Positions 1 through 11,103 of a stretch of 64,000 bases of DNA are shown here, in pieces (position 1 is the stretch's first letter; every line of letters begins with the position of its first letter). The position numbers and the translations under genes are program-made. The DNA is from Physcomitrium patens (taxonomy: Eukaryota > Streptophyta > Bryopsida > Funariales > Funariaceae): NCBI RefSeq assembly GCF_000002425.4, contig NC_037256.1, forward strand, positions 5,265,087-5,329,086, read 5' to 3'. The notes beneath the pieces are model-generated. The model was not told the DNA's origin. It did not search any database and worked only from the letters and a program-made list of their open reading frames with translations.

Positions 1-1214
1 AGAAGCCTGGTAAACAAGCACCCATGTCGGAGACACTTGAGCAGCTAACCCTGTGCAAATACTAAGGCCGACCGCACTGGGGAAAGAACCAGGAGCGCAT
101 ATTTCGCCACCCAAGATGCAGTGTGCGAGACAATTACCCAGCTTCGAATTTCGCTAAGATGATCGCATTGCAACAACACCACGACCCTTGCAAGGTCTTC
201 CAGCCGGATCTCTTCCGTCATGTCTTGCACAGAAGCGCACCAAATTACTCCGGCCTCTGTGCACTTCAATTGTGGTGTTGCTGTGAGGCGGATGTGCACT
301 GTCCCGAGAGGCATTCCTGTCATCCATCACCTGTCTATCCGGAGTACAAAATCTGTAAGCTAGGTTCCGCTAATCCAGAGCTCAACAAGCAACACAACGA
401 TGAATTGTAGGTGCAGTTACAAGCAAGTGGGTTCAATACTGAAAGGTCCGCGGGGTAGAGAATGAAGGGCGCGTCGGTAAAACTCACACACGCATCGTTC
501 CCTGTGCTCCAACTGTCAAGTTTCAATAAGCATTAACTTTTTTGTTTCAAGCATTGAACTCCAAGTTTAATTACTCTCCATTCTGAACTAAAATGTTACT
601 TCTCTTGTATGCATGAGGAACAACATTCATTTAAGTAAATCTGTATGTACACTTGTGTCAGGTTAACGTGACTTTGCCATAACATACCTCGTTTGATAAT
701 ACAGGCGAAGTTTCGGTTATTCAAGGAAATTGAATCCATCATTCACTAACCCAAAATGAAATTGAATGTTTTATCTATGATTTTTAAACAGGCAGAATGG
801 GTAACTTGTCCACAGCATGTGAAAATGCTCGAAACCCATCATACACAAAAAATGTCCACAAGAATTTTTCTTAAAGAGCACCTAGTCCCCAAGATACTCT
901 TCCTACAAGGGATATATGCCTTTCAAATGAGGATACTACGCATCTGCTCAGGATATCAAACCAATATTTTAACCTTTCAAAATCGACCTAAAAGTACATG
1001 CAAGCAAGGGAGCACCGAATCTGAGTTATTTTTCTCATACTAATTGAGCCTTCCAAAGTTAATACCTTCACGCAAGCTGGAACATCTGGCTTATGATCCA
1101 CGAATGGCTGCTCGCAGAAGGAAGAGTTTAAAACTATTCTCATTTCAAGCTTAACATGCCTTTTGCGCCGCTTGCAGATTGTAGGTATGTTAATAATCTA
1201 AGACCTGCATAGGT
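1..1214. other. Unassigned sequence downstream of VHA-c''
   Basis: This stretch lies 3' of the V-ATPase gene. The first 530 bases have a balanced base composition like the two gene islands, and several open frames of 60-95 codons cross it on both strands. None shows a domain I recognise, and no pair of frames joins through convincing splice sites. From about 540 the composition becomes AT-rich. The part next to position 1214 probably includes the 3' untranslated region of VHA-c''. The first 530 bases may be the edge of another gene cut by the window boundary, but this is a guess from composition only. Confidence 0.35.
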
Positions 1215-2495
1215 TCAGGCTACGACAGCTGCTGGCCATGTAGCTTGCGACGACATGATGATACCTACAATAACTCCAAACAAACCTAGAGCGCTGCCAA
1301 AAATCTCAATAACTAGAATCTTGACAAACAATGTGGAGTTCTGAGCATCTGAAAGTGCACAGCTACTGCCTATGATACCCACGCATAGCCTGCCATCAGA
1401 CAGGGATCAAGCGAACAATGAGTAGTCAGCACGGGGATCATAAATCAAGGACTGATAGAACTACCATGACTCAAAGAAAATCACAATTCCACTTGAGTCA
1501 GAGCTTTTAATTGTAGAGCACACGACACTTCGATTTATTACCAGACACTAACCCTGAGAACACATATCATGAAGAATGGTCCTGGAATAAATGCAGTTAG
1601 TTTGAGCCTAACCTCTTAGACATATGAAACCAACAAACAAAGGTGAATCACAACTCGTGAATTAATGAAGAAGACTAACCCGCATAACAGATTCGCAAAC
1701 CCAACGATGATTCCCGAAGCGAACAATGAGTAGCCAGCGCGCATGGAATCGGGGTGAAAAGGTTGTTTTGTGGCTTCCAACTTGGTTTGCAGTATGATGG
1801 CTACAATCACTCCATAGATAGCCACCGCTTCGCAGAAAATTACACTGCATAGAATTTCACAAGCTGCTCAATAACAAAACACAACCATTTCAACGTCCAA
1901 AATCAGCTACAAACAGGGGGAAAAAATAAATCCAATACTTCAATATCTCTCAGCTCACCTAATTAGGTTTTTTGAGGTGATCCGAGGAGCCTTGATTGAT
2001 GCACCTATGAGACTGCTCCCAGTGATATAAATTCCCCTGCAGAAGAAATCACGTCAATGTAAGTCCCATCGACAGTATAGAAAATTCCCTCCACCATCTA
2101 AACCATAAGTATAAAATTCAAGAAACTGGACAAAGACCTATCACACAAGATTACTCCAAAAGCACTCTTGGTACACCATACTCTACATTCTACCATCGCT
2201 TTTCCACCTCAAATGTGTTCTAATTTCAAGTCTTCGATCTAAAACATCCACAATGTCCGTATAAGGCGCACCCATCATCGAGAAACTCAGGTCTAGCATA
2301 CATTTAAGACGAGCTACAGAGAACCCAGTAATAACGAGAGAAGGTGAGCGCGTACCATGAGGCTCCGAGGACGGACACCCCAATTGAGATCGCAATTCCA
2401 ATGGCAGAGTACGTATAAGGCGACATGTACAGCAACGCATGGGTCCACGCATACCACCACGCCGTGAACCCCATCGCTGCCGATGCAAGCGACAC
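1215..2495 (-). CDS. VHA-c'': V-type proton ATPase proteolipid subunit c'' (four coding exons)
   Basis: This gene encodes the c'' proteolipid of the membrane-embedded Vo rotor of the vacuolar H+-ATPase, which carries protons across endomembranes. Coding exons on the minus strand are 2495-2356, 2036-1959, 1844-1680 and 1389-1215, with GT-AG introns of 319, 114 and 290 bases. The exons total 558 bases, giving 185 residues plus a stop, close to the usual plant length of about 178. Four hydrophobic segments are visible. The first contains [20 protein letters not shown], followed by [12 protein letters not shown]. Glutamates within the membrane appear in [16 protein letters not shown] and [15 protein letters not shown], where the proton-carrying residues of this family lie. 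The C-terminal QATWP matches plant c'' proteins. The N-terminus before the first conserved segment is variable, so the start could be the ATG at 2495 or the later Met at residue 8. All splice joints keep the frame and no defect is seen, so the gene looks functional. Confidence 0.95.
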
Positions 2496-4050
2496 AACCT
2501 AGCACGCGATCTGCACAGAGTCTTCACTTCTCCGGTGCTGTCAAGCCTAATCCAATCAACCCAATTCGAAGCTCACCGATGCAAATGAAGCCCGCGTTGA
2601 GCTCCAGCAGTGGTGAGCAAGAAATCGGGCCCTGAACTAAGCTCCAAATCTAAATGCGGTGATGCGAAAGGCAAGGAGGTTGAAACAGAAACACATGTAT
2701 ACAGAAATTTACAGAGGACGGCTTGAGCGTTCCCGCCTGGACGTGTGTGAACGCGTCCATTACGATTCCCAAGTGGATGAATGATTTTGGATTCATTATC
2801 TGATCGTCGTCGAGCAGTCGCATTTCGACATCTTATTGCGAGATTACATCCCAAGTACTAATGGAGATTTTTATTTGGTCGTTGCGTTTTTATTTGAGGA
2901 ATATTGGAGAAAAGAGTATGGTTTTTAATACTTTACATTAATGCCTCCTTAAAAATCAAATGCTATCAATTCAACTACGAATTATCTTAATTAAAATGAG
3001 AATAATTCAAAATAACTATTATTTATTATACAGAAAATTTTATATCTCAAGTATTTATAGTTTTAAATTAAATATTATAAAAATTTCAATATTTTTTTAA
3101 TTAATTAAAAATCAAGTAGTATATTTAGTGAATATTGCATTAAAAATTTAGCCATTATTTTTTTTTTATAAATGTAGTGTCATCAACCAAAAAGTGATTG
3201 AAGTTCAAATATATATATATATATATATATATATTTTTTCTAATAAAAAATATTTCATTATTACTATATATATTTCATATTATTCTCATGTTTAAATATA
3301 ATTAATTAACTAAAATTATATTAAATTATGTTTTATTTTATTATACCTAATTTCATAAGATACAAAATTAGGTATAATTAAATAAAATATAATTTAATGT
3401 AATTTTAATTAGGTGCATGCACATGATTTGTATTAAAACATAATATTATTTTTTATTATTATATTTCTAAAATAAGAAAGTATTGTTCTACAATATAATA
3501 ATATATATTAATGTTACAACTCTATTAATAATTATTTATGAGAAAGTTATATTTTATATTGTCATTTATATATTACACATGGTTTAACAAGAATCTAAGT
3601 CTTGTTGAAATATATAAATTGCTTTTAGATTTTATTTATGTATTAGAGTTCTACTTTTATTTTTTTTCCTGGACTTTGTCTTTCTGAGGTTTTAAAAAAT
3701 ATATTATTTTTAAACAAAGCATAATAGGATTTTAAATATTAAATACAATTGTAAATTTACAAAAAATTTCTATTAGCAAATTTAGCAAAGTGATGATCTT
3801 ATGATCAATGAAATTTGATTAAATAATTATAATAAGGATATTATATATTTGTTTGATTAGATCTTTATAAAAATAACTCCAAAGTGTGTGTTTCTTTCAA
3901 TACATGTGTGAAATTATCTTGAATTACTTAACAAATCTAATATAACATGCATCTAAGTTGAATATAAGTGATTGTAAAGGTATTTTTTTATCTTTAATTT
4001 AATTCTTAAATACGAATTTTTGTTACCAAAGTTTCAATAATTTATTATTT

Positions 4051-4093
<43 letters not shown>

Positions 4094-4347
4094 CTTAATG
4101 GAATTTAATAATTTTTTTAATAAGATTTAGTAACTATAATAATTATAAAAAATACATTTTGGTATAGTTAGAAATGATATTAAGAAGTTTCTATATATTT
4201 ATACAAAAACATTGACACGATTTTTTTTAGATGACAATAAAGTAATCTACATCTACCTAAATTTATAGTCTATTATAAATCTTTAAAGATTTGTTGATTT
4301 TTGCTAGGTTTAAAATATAAGTTAATTTAGAATTATAAGTTATTAAG
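2496..4347. other. VHA-c'' upstream region and AT-rich intergenic DNA
   Basis: The first 400 bases upstream of the VHA-c'' start keep the balanced composition of the gene and probably hold its 5' untranslated region and promoter. No TATA box or motif stands out. From about 2900 to 4347 the sequence is strongly AT-rich with (AT)n runs at about 3209-3233 and 4056-4090. I see no coding signal in it. Confidence 0.5.
4056..4090. repeat. (AT)n microsatellite
   Basis: An uninterrupted alternating AT run of about 35 bases lies in AT-rich intergenic DNA. Confidence 0.9.
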
Positions 4348-4466
4348 TGTCATGAACATATATATTTACCTCAATAGTTACTTATATGATTAAGTAGAAA
4401 TAGGTAAACATAGAATAATTTCATAAAGTCTTCTAAAGAAGCTTTATAGAAGCTTCATAGACATAG
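4348..4466 (+). mobile_element. Solo LTR of family C, left part
   Basis: The segment starts TGTCATGAAC, matching the family-C LTR start TGTCACGG seen in the young element at 30280-36652. It breaks off at 4466, where the family-A element begins. The remainder resumes at 14091. The bases before it (4343-4347, ttaag) reappear at 14494-14498 after the right part, so this is a solo LTR with a 5-bp target duplication. Confidence 0.85.
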
Positions 4467-4538
4467 TGTCATGTTATAACACGACTATATGGTGAAAATA
4501 TAAATGAAAAAGATATTATTAATATATACTCATCTTGG

Positions 4539-5335
4539 ATGTTAAAAACAGTGTCCAATTTCAGTGCCAATATTCAGGGTCAGTTAATTTCACCCCACCA
4601 ATGTCATCGAACCAAATACCCTTCTAACCAACGGGACAACCAAGATCATTTTCCAACCTTACATGGAACAAGCCTATTAGGTATATACCGGTGGAGACAC
4701 CCAATATACATGATGGGGGTGCAGGAAGACTACTTCGTCGTTTCCGTTGCAGACAAGTTGGTCATTATGCCAAAGAATGTTCCAATTCCAAAGCCATTGA
4801 TGATTACGCGTCAGTATGAAGGAATTACAAGCAGTCGAGGCATACTTATCAACAATGTAATGCTCCATCCAATTTCAATAAAGGTGATCAGCAGATCCAA
4901 AGCTAAGGAAAAATTGAAGAGATAAATCAAGGTCCTCAAGATTCTCCAATAAATCGGGTAGAATGAGTCCGAGCCATTCTTACCAGGAGTTGGCAAAAGA
5001 GAAAAGGACCAATTCAATATTTAGGTGAGTTTGATGTGAAGGACTAATTTGACCCAATTACAGGGACATCCAATCCAAGTCTTGGTATGGGCCTCTTACC
5101 CAGTATGAGACCTGACTTGGTTGGACAACCCAATGAGGTCTCAAATACGGAGGCTTCGGTTCCATTTCAAGCTGTCCTATTCTCTATGCCGTTTCAGGAG
5201 AAATGTCCTTTCCGTAGAAAGATCCTCTTAAAAATAGGAATTTCGGAGAAGCGCCATCAGCTGTTCCAATTCGAAGTCTAGGGCGGGAGAAAAGGAGACC
5301 ACACGGAGTTAAAAGGGAGGAGAGGATAAGGAAAG
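4539..5335 (+). pseudogene. LTR-embedded zinc-knuckle ORF (copy 1), decayed
   Basis: An ORF starts MLKTV about 72 bases inside the LTR and runs for most of 0.8 kb if a few stops are ignored. Its centre reads RFRCRQVGHYAKEC, a CCHC zinc knuckle whose first Cys is Arg here and Cys in the copy at 46560-47374. A second knuckle-like stretch, KQSRHTYQQC, follows about 14 residues later. Downstream comes an acidic/neutral region and a tail ending ELKG. Compared with the third copy, about 42 bases are missing near residue 20. CCHC knuckles are typical of Gag nucleocapsid, but the internal gag of this element shows none, so either Gag sequence has moved into the LTR or a cellular zinc-knuckle gene was captured. 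Confidence 0.6.
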
Positions 5336-5606
5336 GGGCATTTGGAGATCGGATTTTTGGGGTCAGAGAGCTAGCTTGAAGCTTATAGGAAAGGTGTAAC
5401 ATTGGATTTCATAGGATTTGGAGAACTTTGGCAATCATTGCTAAAAGTCAGTGTTTGGATTGGTGAATTGGATTTTTTGCAATAAAGTAGCGGTTGGTAC
5501 TCTTGATTGTTTTGTGAAATTGGAGAAACTTCTGCGGTTGAAATTTAGAGGTGTGTAGAAGGTTGAGTATGTCGAGTACATGCAAAAGTTTGTGTTAATC
5601 TGACAG

Positions 5607-6605
5607 TGTCGTATTATGTGAAGTCTTGCTTGAAAATGCACCGGGTACATGGCTATGGAAGGTAAAAGAAAATTGCAACAAAAGGTCCCATTAGTTGATG
5701 ACCTCAAAATTCTACTCGGATGTCGGTAGGCCTCTCCTTTTCTAATCTAATGCCAAACTTCTAGCACCAATATCTCTTTTTTCCACTGTTTGATTGCTTC
5801 CAAATTTTACTTAGACATAGGAAGTCAAGTCTTCTACTGATAAAACTAAAAATCTCTCCAATCCAATTGGCAGATTGCTAGATATCTAAGAAAACCTTAG
5901 TGGTCCTCAAAACCCTAAATCTCGAGATCTTAGCCCACAAAAACCTTCATATGTATTAATCTAGCCATTCGATTAACCTCAAATCTCCTGTACACATTCA
6001 CAACAAGCATACCAATAAGTTTTTAAATTTTTACTCGTAAAAATGCTACAAAAGTCACGAAATCCAAAAATTTGTAAACCAATTTTATTTTTCAAAGATC
6101 TAAATTCATAGAGAACATCACTTACTTTGAAAATCCCTCAAAAATCCAATATTGATCCAAATGACACAAAATCACCTCTCAAAAATTTCTCCACAAGTCG
6201 GCCTCCAATTTGGTTCTCCGATCTTCCAAAGAACCCTTGAGTCGCCGTCAGAGTGAGGTTTTGTGCCTCTGCATCTGATTTCGACCCAGGTTTATAACCA
6301 GTCCTCTTCAGGTATCAACTTTCGTCTTCTTGAGGTAATTTTTACTAATTTGCACTCCTAACTCTTCCCTACATATGCCTATATCCTTTATTTTTCTAAT
6401 CTACCTTGTTTTTCCTTATTTTTGGCCTTACAAAGTAAATAGAAGCATAATTTGTAAATAGGCAGCATTAGTAGCTTTAATTTTTTTACCCTTTGACTAA
6501 TATCTATTTTTCCAAGATAATTTTCTACAATATTTTTGAAGTGAGATCTTCAAAACATGATATTTTTTTCACCGTTTCACTTGTTATCCATGTTACATCA
6601 TGACA
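5607..6605 (-). mobile_element. Solo LTR, type B (copy 1), nested in family-A 5' LTR
   Basis: This 999-bp insertion is absent from the second family-A LTR, where the equivalent site at about 13533 is continuous. Read on the plus strand it starts TGTCGTATTATGTGAAG and ends TTACATCATGACA. It is flanked by acag (5603-5606) and acgg (6606-6609), a 4-bp target duplication with one change. Its left end matches the reverse complement of the family-A LTR 3' end and its right end matches the reverse complement of the family-A start, so it lies in minus orientation. No coding sequence is visible. Confidence 0.88.
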
Positions 6606-7218
6606 ACGGAACAGATAGAGGATATTTGACCATTAGTGTAAAGAGGTATCAGAAGTTAGCAGATTGGGGTTGTTTAGGAGTTCTGTAATATCTAGAGATC
6701 TACCAGCTCGAATAAGGTGACTTTTGGCGTGGTAAGTCAAGGACTTCTAGGCGGCAGTTAAGATACATCAATGTGGATTAACGGCATTTTCTTACAACTT
6801 GTAAGTTAGATTGGATTGAAACTTCTTAAGCATTTAGAAGGCTTGCAAAGACACTAGTGATAGAAATTTACAACAATCGGATGGTCAGATTGAGAATTAC
6901 AGCTTGTTGAAGCTCGTTGTCTAGAATTAGGGTTAAAAATAAAATAAAAATAAAAATAAAAATAATATAATAAAATAAAAAATAAAAAACTAACAAATAA
7001 AAACTGACTTTGTGCTTATAATATCTTGAAGTTATTAAAAATAGTGTTTCTAAGTACTTTGTATTGGAATTAAGCTTTGACATTGAAATCTGAAATAATT
7101 TATATTTAGATGGTTGAAATCCACTAGCCTACCTGTATACTTATAAAACATTGTTTTATCTTCCACAGCTACATGCCCGATACATTCTCAAGCAAGATAG
7201 CACGTAATACGACATAAG

Positions 7219-7232
7219 TGGTGAACCCAACG
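7219..7232 (+). promoter_or_regulatory. Candidate primer binding site of family-A element
   Basis: TGGTGAACCCAACG lies four bases after the LTR end. It begins TGG, as a site complementary to a tRNA CCA end must, but it does not match the initiator-Met site TGGTATCAGAGC used by most plant Ty3 elements. The tRNA it would pair with is not identified. Confidence 0.5.
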
Positions 7233-7283
7233 TAAAAGCTTGAGGTAGAAGGTATTGGATTTCGTTTATTTTCATTTTATTTT

Positions 7284-9120
7284 ATGGAGAATGAGAATAA
7301 AAATTTTGAAGGATCTTTGGAAGGAGCTTCAAGTAGAGCTTCTGGTGGAGTTTCTTCTAAAGGACAGGGTATGTACGTAGATCCATCTATTGCTAGTATG
7401 TTTGAAGCCTTATCATTATCTATGCAGCAACAACAAAGCAATGATTGCAAAGAAGCTTTAGCAACCAAAGTTTTGCAAGCAATGGTCAATAAAATTGACC
7501 AGTTTGATGGAAGGGATATTTCAAAGTATTTAAGATGTTATGTTTGAGAAATGGAATTAAATCAGGTTTTTTGAGAAGAAGATGGTTGAATTATTTGGAC
7601 TAGCCACTATACCGGAGATAAGAGAACATATTACCTCAATTATGGAGAATTATGGAAATTCGTAGGAGATTTTTTCACATGCATTAAAAGACGAATATTT
7701 ATTAGAGGATATTGATCGTGTTATTAAGAAACTATTTATAGAATGGATTGAGCAGCCTAATAAGAATTTACAAGCAACAGAGCTACTAAGAGAATTTGAG
7801 AGGTAGTATTTTCAATTATCGAAGGTAGAAAAATTGACATTAGAACCGAAGAAGGTTGAATTATTTCTTCAAGCTGCTGATGGAGAATTACAAGGAAAAT
7901 TGGAGTTGCTTCTTAAAGACAAAGAAGAAGATGAAGGATTGACAACAAAGTAGAAAAATGTTGAAAATATGGTGGATTTGCTTGCAAAAAGAAAAATGAG
8001 GAAAGATAGGAGTAATATTCTAAAAGCAATACAAGCACCTAAAATTCCAGTACATACAATACGACCAAAAATGCCTACTGTTCAACCTTCAAGATCTTTA
8101 TCAAAGAAAGGAGAGATGGAGATTGAAGAAATTACACGTGGAATGCGAGATCTTCAAATCAAATTGGCAAGACTTGAAGAAAATACTTCTACAAATAATT
8201 TGAAGAATGTTTCAAAATAAGGGTATATACAAAGATGTATCTAGTCTGATGATGCTTCACATACTAGGAAGGATTACAATGAATTTAATAATATGATACA
8301 GCAAGGAGTTATTTGTTGGAAAGATGGAAAGATTGTATTAAAGGATACAAAGGATCTCCTTCAAACCAATTTTGGCAAAAGAGGTATGAGAGCATTGGTT
8401 CAAGATTACTTAACAAAACATGGAGTAGCATCATGAGAGAGTACAAGTTATGGTACTAGAGTAGATGATGACTTTAGTGGAAGTATACAAACTAGTGAAT
8501 TTTAGGCTTTTGCCATTTCCACAATGCAAAAAGGAAAAATACCTCTAGAAGTGTTATTGAAGACTGCAGCTATAATACAAGGTGCAACAGGTTGGGAAGA
8601 TCCTGTTGAGTCTCTTTCAGTTCATGCATATATTGCTAAGAGCCAACATGAAGCTTTGATGGAAGAAAAGAGATGAAATTTTTTTGATGATACAAGAGAA
8701 GGAAATTCTTCTAAGAGTCAGACTCGAGGAAATGAGGCTTGTGAGGCGGTTTCATAAGAATTGCCTATAAAGGATACTTCAACATTATTGGAAGAAAAAA
8801 CAAAGGAGACAAAAAGTAAAGATAAATCAATTGCTTATAAGCTACTTTCTGATATTGAAGCGACAACAAATTTAAAAGGAGTGTTGAAAGAACGTATATT
8901 AAATGCTAAGGTGGAATTCACATTGAAAGAGATTTTGGGAATTGCAAAGATGGAGTTTCATGATGTTATCATTAACAGCATTAAGCAAAAGAGGCAATTA
9001 ATGGACAAAGCCAGAATAAGTCATGCTATTGATGCATGATTATATAAAGATGAAGAAGAGGTTGATAATGATTATAAGCAATCAACAAATAAAAAGAATA
9101 GATATAATCAATGAGTACGT
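7284..9120 (+). pseudogene. gag region of family-A element, decayed
   Basis: A reading frame beginning MENENKNF continues through at least eight stops. It contains QFDGRDISKYLRCY near residue 73, the type of capsid segment (FDG followed by a helix) found in Ty3-like Gag proteins. Lysine- and glutamate-rich helical stretches follow. No CCHC zinc knuckle is found in this internal gag, in contrast to the LTR-embedded ORF. Codons are AT-rich throughout, like the rest of the element. Confidence 0.7.
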
Positions 9121-9169
9121 TTTGAAGATTATAGTGATAAGAAAATGGAAGCTTTAAGCCATTATACTC

Positions 9170-9560
9170 GAAAACATTGGACAATGGCACCTATTGAAGT
9201 ATTGGTGAAAGTAGGAGATATAGAAGAATCAATTATTGCTTTAGTTGACCATGGTTCTAAAATAAATCTTATGTCTAAGAATCTTTATAAGAAGTAAAAA
9301 TGGTCAATTGATATGGAACATGGATGGGCAATACGAGCAGCTAATAATACACAAGGCAAATTATATGGAGCTTATCCAGATGTCAAAATTCGGATTGGAG
9401 ATGTTGCAACAGAACAACATTTCTTTGTTCAAGATACAACGTCTTATCCATTGATTTTAGGACAATCTTATATTATAGCAAGACGGATGGAAACAAAAGT
9501 ACTTGACGATGGTTTTGCTTATGCAAGCATATATAATGAAGATGGAAGGAAAGCTATATA
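9170..9560 (+). pseudogene. Retroviral-type aspartic protease region of family A
   Basis: ALVDHGSKINLMS at about 9238-9275 fits the active-site region of a retropepsin, with DHG where DSG or DTG is usual. About 60 residues later PLILGQSYI matches the hydrophobic second signature of LTR-element proteases. A stop separates the two halves. It would cleave Gag-Pol in an active element; here it is broken. Confidence 0.65.
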
Positions 9561-9764
9561 ATTTTTGGCAATACCTCCTAATCATGAACGGAATCGAGAT
9601 AGGTTAAGGGAGAAACTATTGCCAAGGGTTGTTGAAAGATTTAATGATTTTGGACAAGTACCACTATAAAGTGAGATTATGGAGGTACAAAAGAAGAGGT
9701 ATTCTTGTGAGATGAAGGTATCTTTGATGCAAGTTTTATTGGTATTTTTGAGAATGGAAATATT

Positions 9765-11103
9765 ATGTATAAGAAAGTTGATGATTTTAAAAGAAAAGAA
9801 AGGAAAAGATTATATAGTATTGAAAAGGAATTATGCAAATTAGGGACATTAGAAGATGATGAGAAGATTTTAGGTATTTATGAAGAAAATGGATTGGAGG
9901 ATTCTTTAGAATTAATTACATCTATTAGATTAGGGGATAATGATAAGATTGTGGAAATTCATTTGAGGGAGGTTTATTCTATATTTGAATTTTTTCAAGC
10001 ACTAGAAGTTATTGTAGAGATAAAATATAAAACAGTAGATAAAAAGGTAAAACTTGTTGTCAGACCTTTACTAGAAGATTTTAAGGAATATATGGAAGAA
10101 GCATCAAAAGAAGAGAGTTTAAGAGATCCAAAAAAGATTAGACATCAGTTTACAAAGGAGACTTTTGAAAAATTGAAGATTGGATGTGATGGTTCCTTAT
10201 TTCCAACAAAAATTGAATATTTTAAAAAAGTGCTTGTGGATCGAGGTAAATCATTTATCTTTGGGTCTCGTGAAATAGGATGTGTAGATCCTAATATTGT
10301 TGCTCCTATGGTTATCTTTACCTTGGAACTTAAGACCAATTCCTATGTCGAGGGCACATTTACCTAAATTGGTAGAATTATTGAAAGAAAAGATGCAAAT
10401 GAAAGTTTTAGAGCCTTCTTTTGCTCCATATTCTAGTCGTTGGTTTACGGTGCCTAAGAAAAATGGATTGTTATGTTTTATTTAAGATATACAGCCAATA
10501 AATGCAGTAACTATAAAAAATGAAGGTATAGGACCTTTAGTAGACGAGTTTATAAAAGCGTTTGCGAAAAGGGCAATTTATTCAATGGGTGATTTATATT
10601 CGAGTTATGATCAATTTCAACTTACACATGGGAGTAGAGATCTAACAACAATGAGAATGCCACTTGGATTACTTAAAATGTATACTCTCTCTCAGAGTGC
10701 TACTAACTCAGTTGCATACATGATGAATAGGATGAACAAGGTATTAAGAGACTTAATTCCTAAAAAAACTATGCCCTTTTTAGATGATGTTCCTATCAAA
10801 GGATGTAAAGAAGAAAAAAAAGATGAAATTTTAGATGAAAGGGGGTGTCACAAATATGTCGTTAATCATATACAAGATTGTGAAAAGATTTTAACTCGAC
10901 TTGAAGAAGTTCATCTTATATTTTCAAGAGTAAAATCTATATTTAGAGTACAGGAAGTTCTTATTGTTGGATATTTGTGTGGATTTTATGGGAGAAAGCC
11001 AGATCGAAGCAAAGTTGATGCAATTGGAAGAATGAAAGATTCATGTGATTCTTTAACAGAAGTACGCAAGTTTTTAGGAGCTTGTGTATTTTATCATATA
11101 TGA
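9765..11103 (+). pseudogene. Linker and reverse transcriptase of family-A element, broken
   Basis: Two open stretches (9765-10367 and 10585-11103) and a third in a shifted frame (10297-10485) together cover the protease-RT linker and the RT palm. HLPKLVELLKEKMQMKVLEP and SSRWFTVPKKNG are the usual start of Ty3-type RT. MGDLYSSYDQFQL holds the first catalytic Asp, and MPFLDDVPIKG at about 10774-10806 is the YxDD box in FxDD form. A frameshift lies near 10325-10335 and a stop near 10483. The wording around both catalytic boxes differs from the chromoviruses in this window and recalls fungal Ty3-like elements, which is inference from memory of those families. Confidence 0.8.

Larger units (their letters stand above)
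4467..7214 (+). repeat. 5' LTR of family-A element, with a nested type-B LTR
   Basis: The LTR starts TG and ends CA with near-perfect inverted ends, whose consensus is TGTCGTATT and AATACGACA. Without the nested insertion and its duplication it is about 1.75 kb, unusually long. Further copies are at 12443-14090 (same strand) and 45869-47445 (opposite strand), the last being a solo LTR in another element. The first third contains a decayed ORF with zinc knuckles. Confidence 0.88.

Noticed and set aside
756-1043. 95-codon plus-strand frame beside VHA-c''
   Set aside because: No domain and no codon pattern distinct from its surroundings; it lies in the probable 3' flank of VHA-c''.
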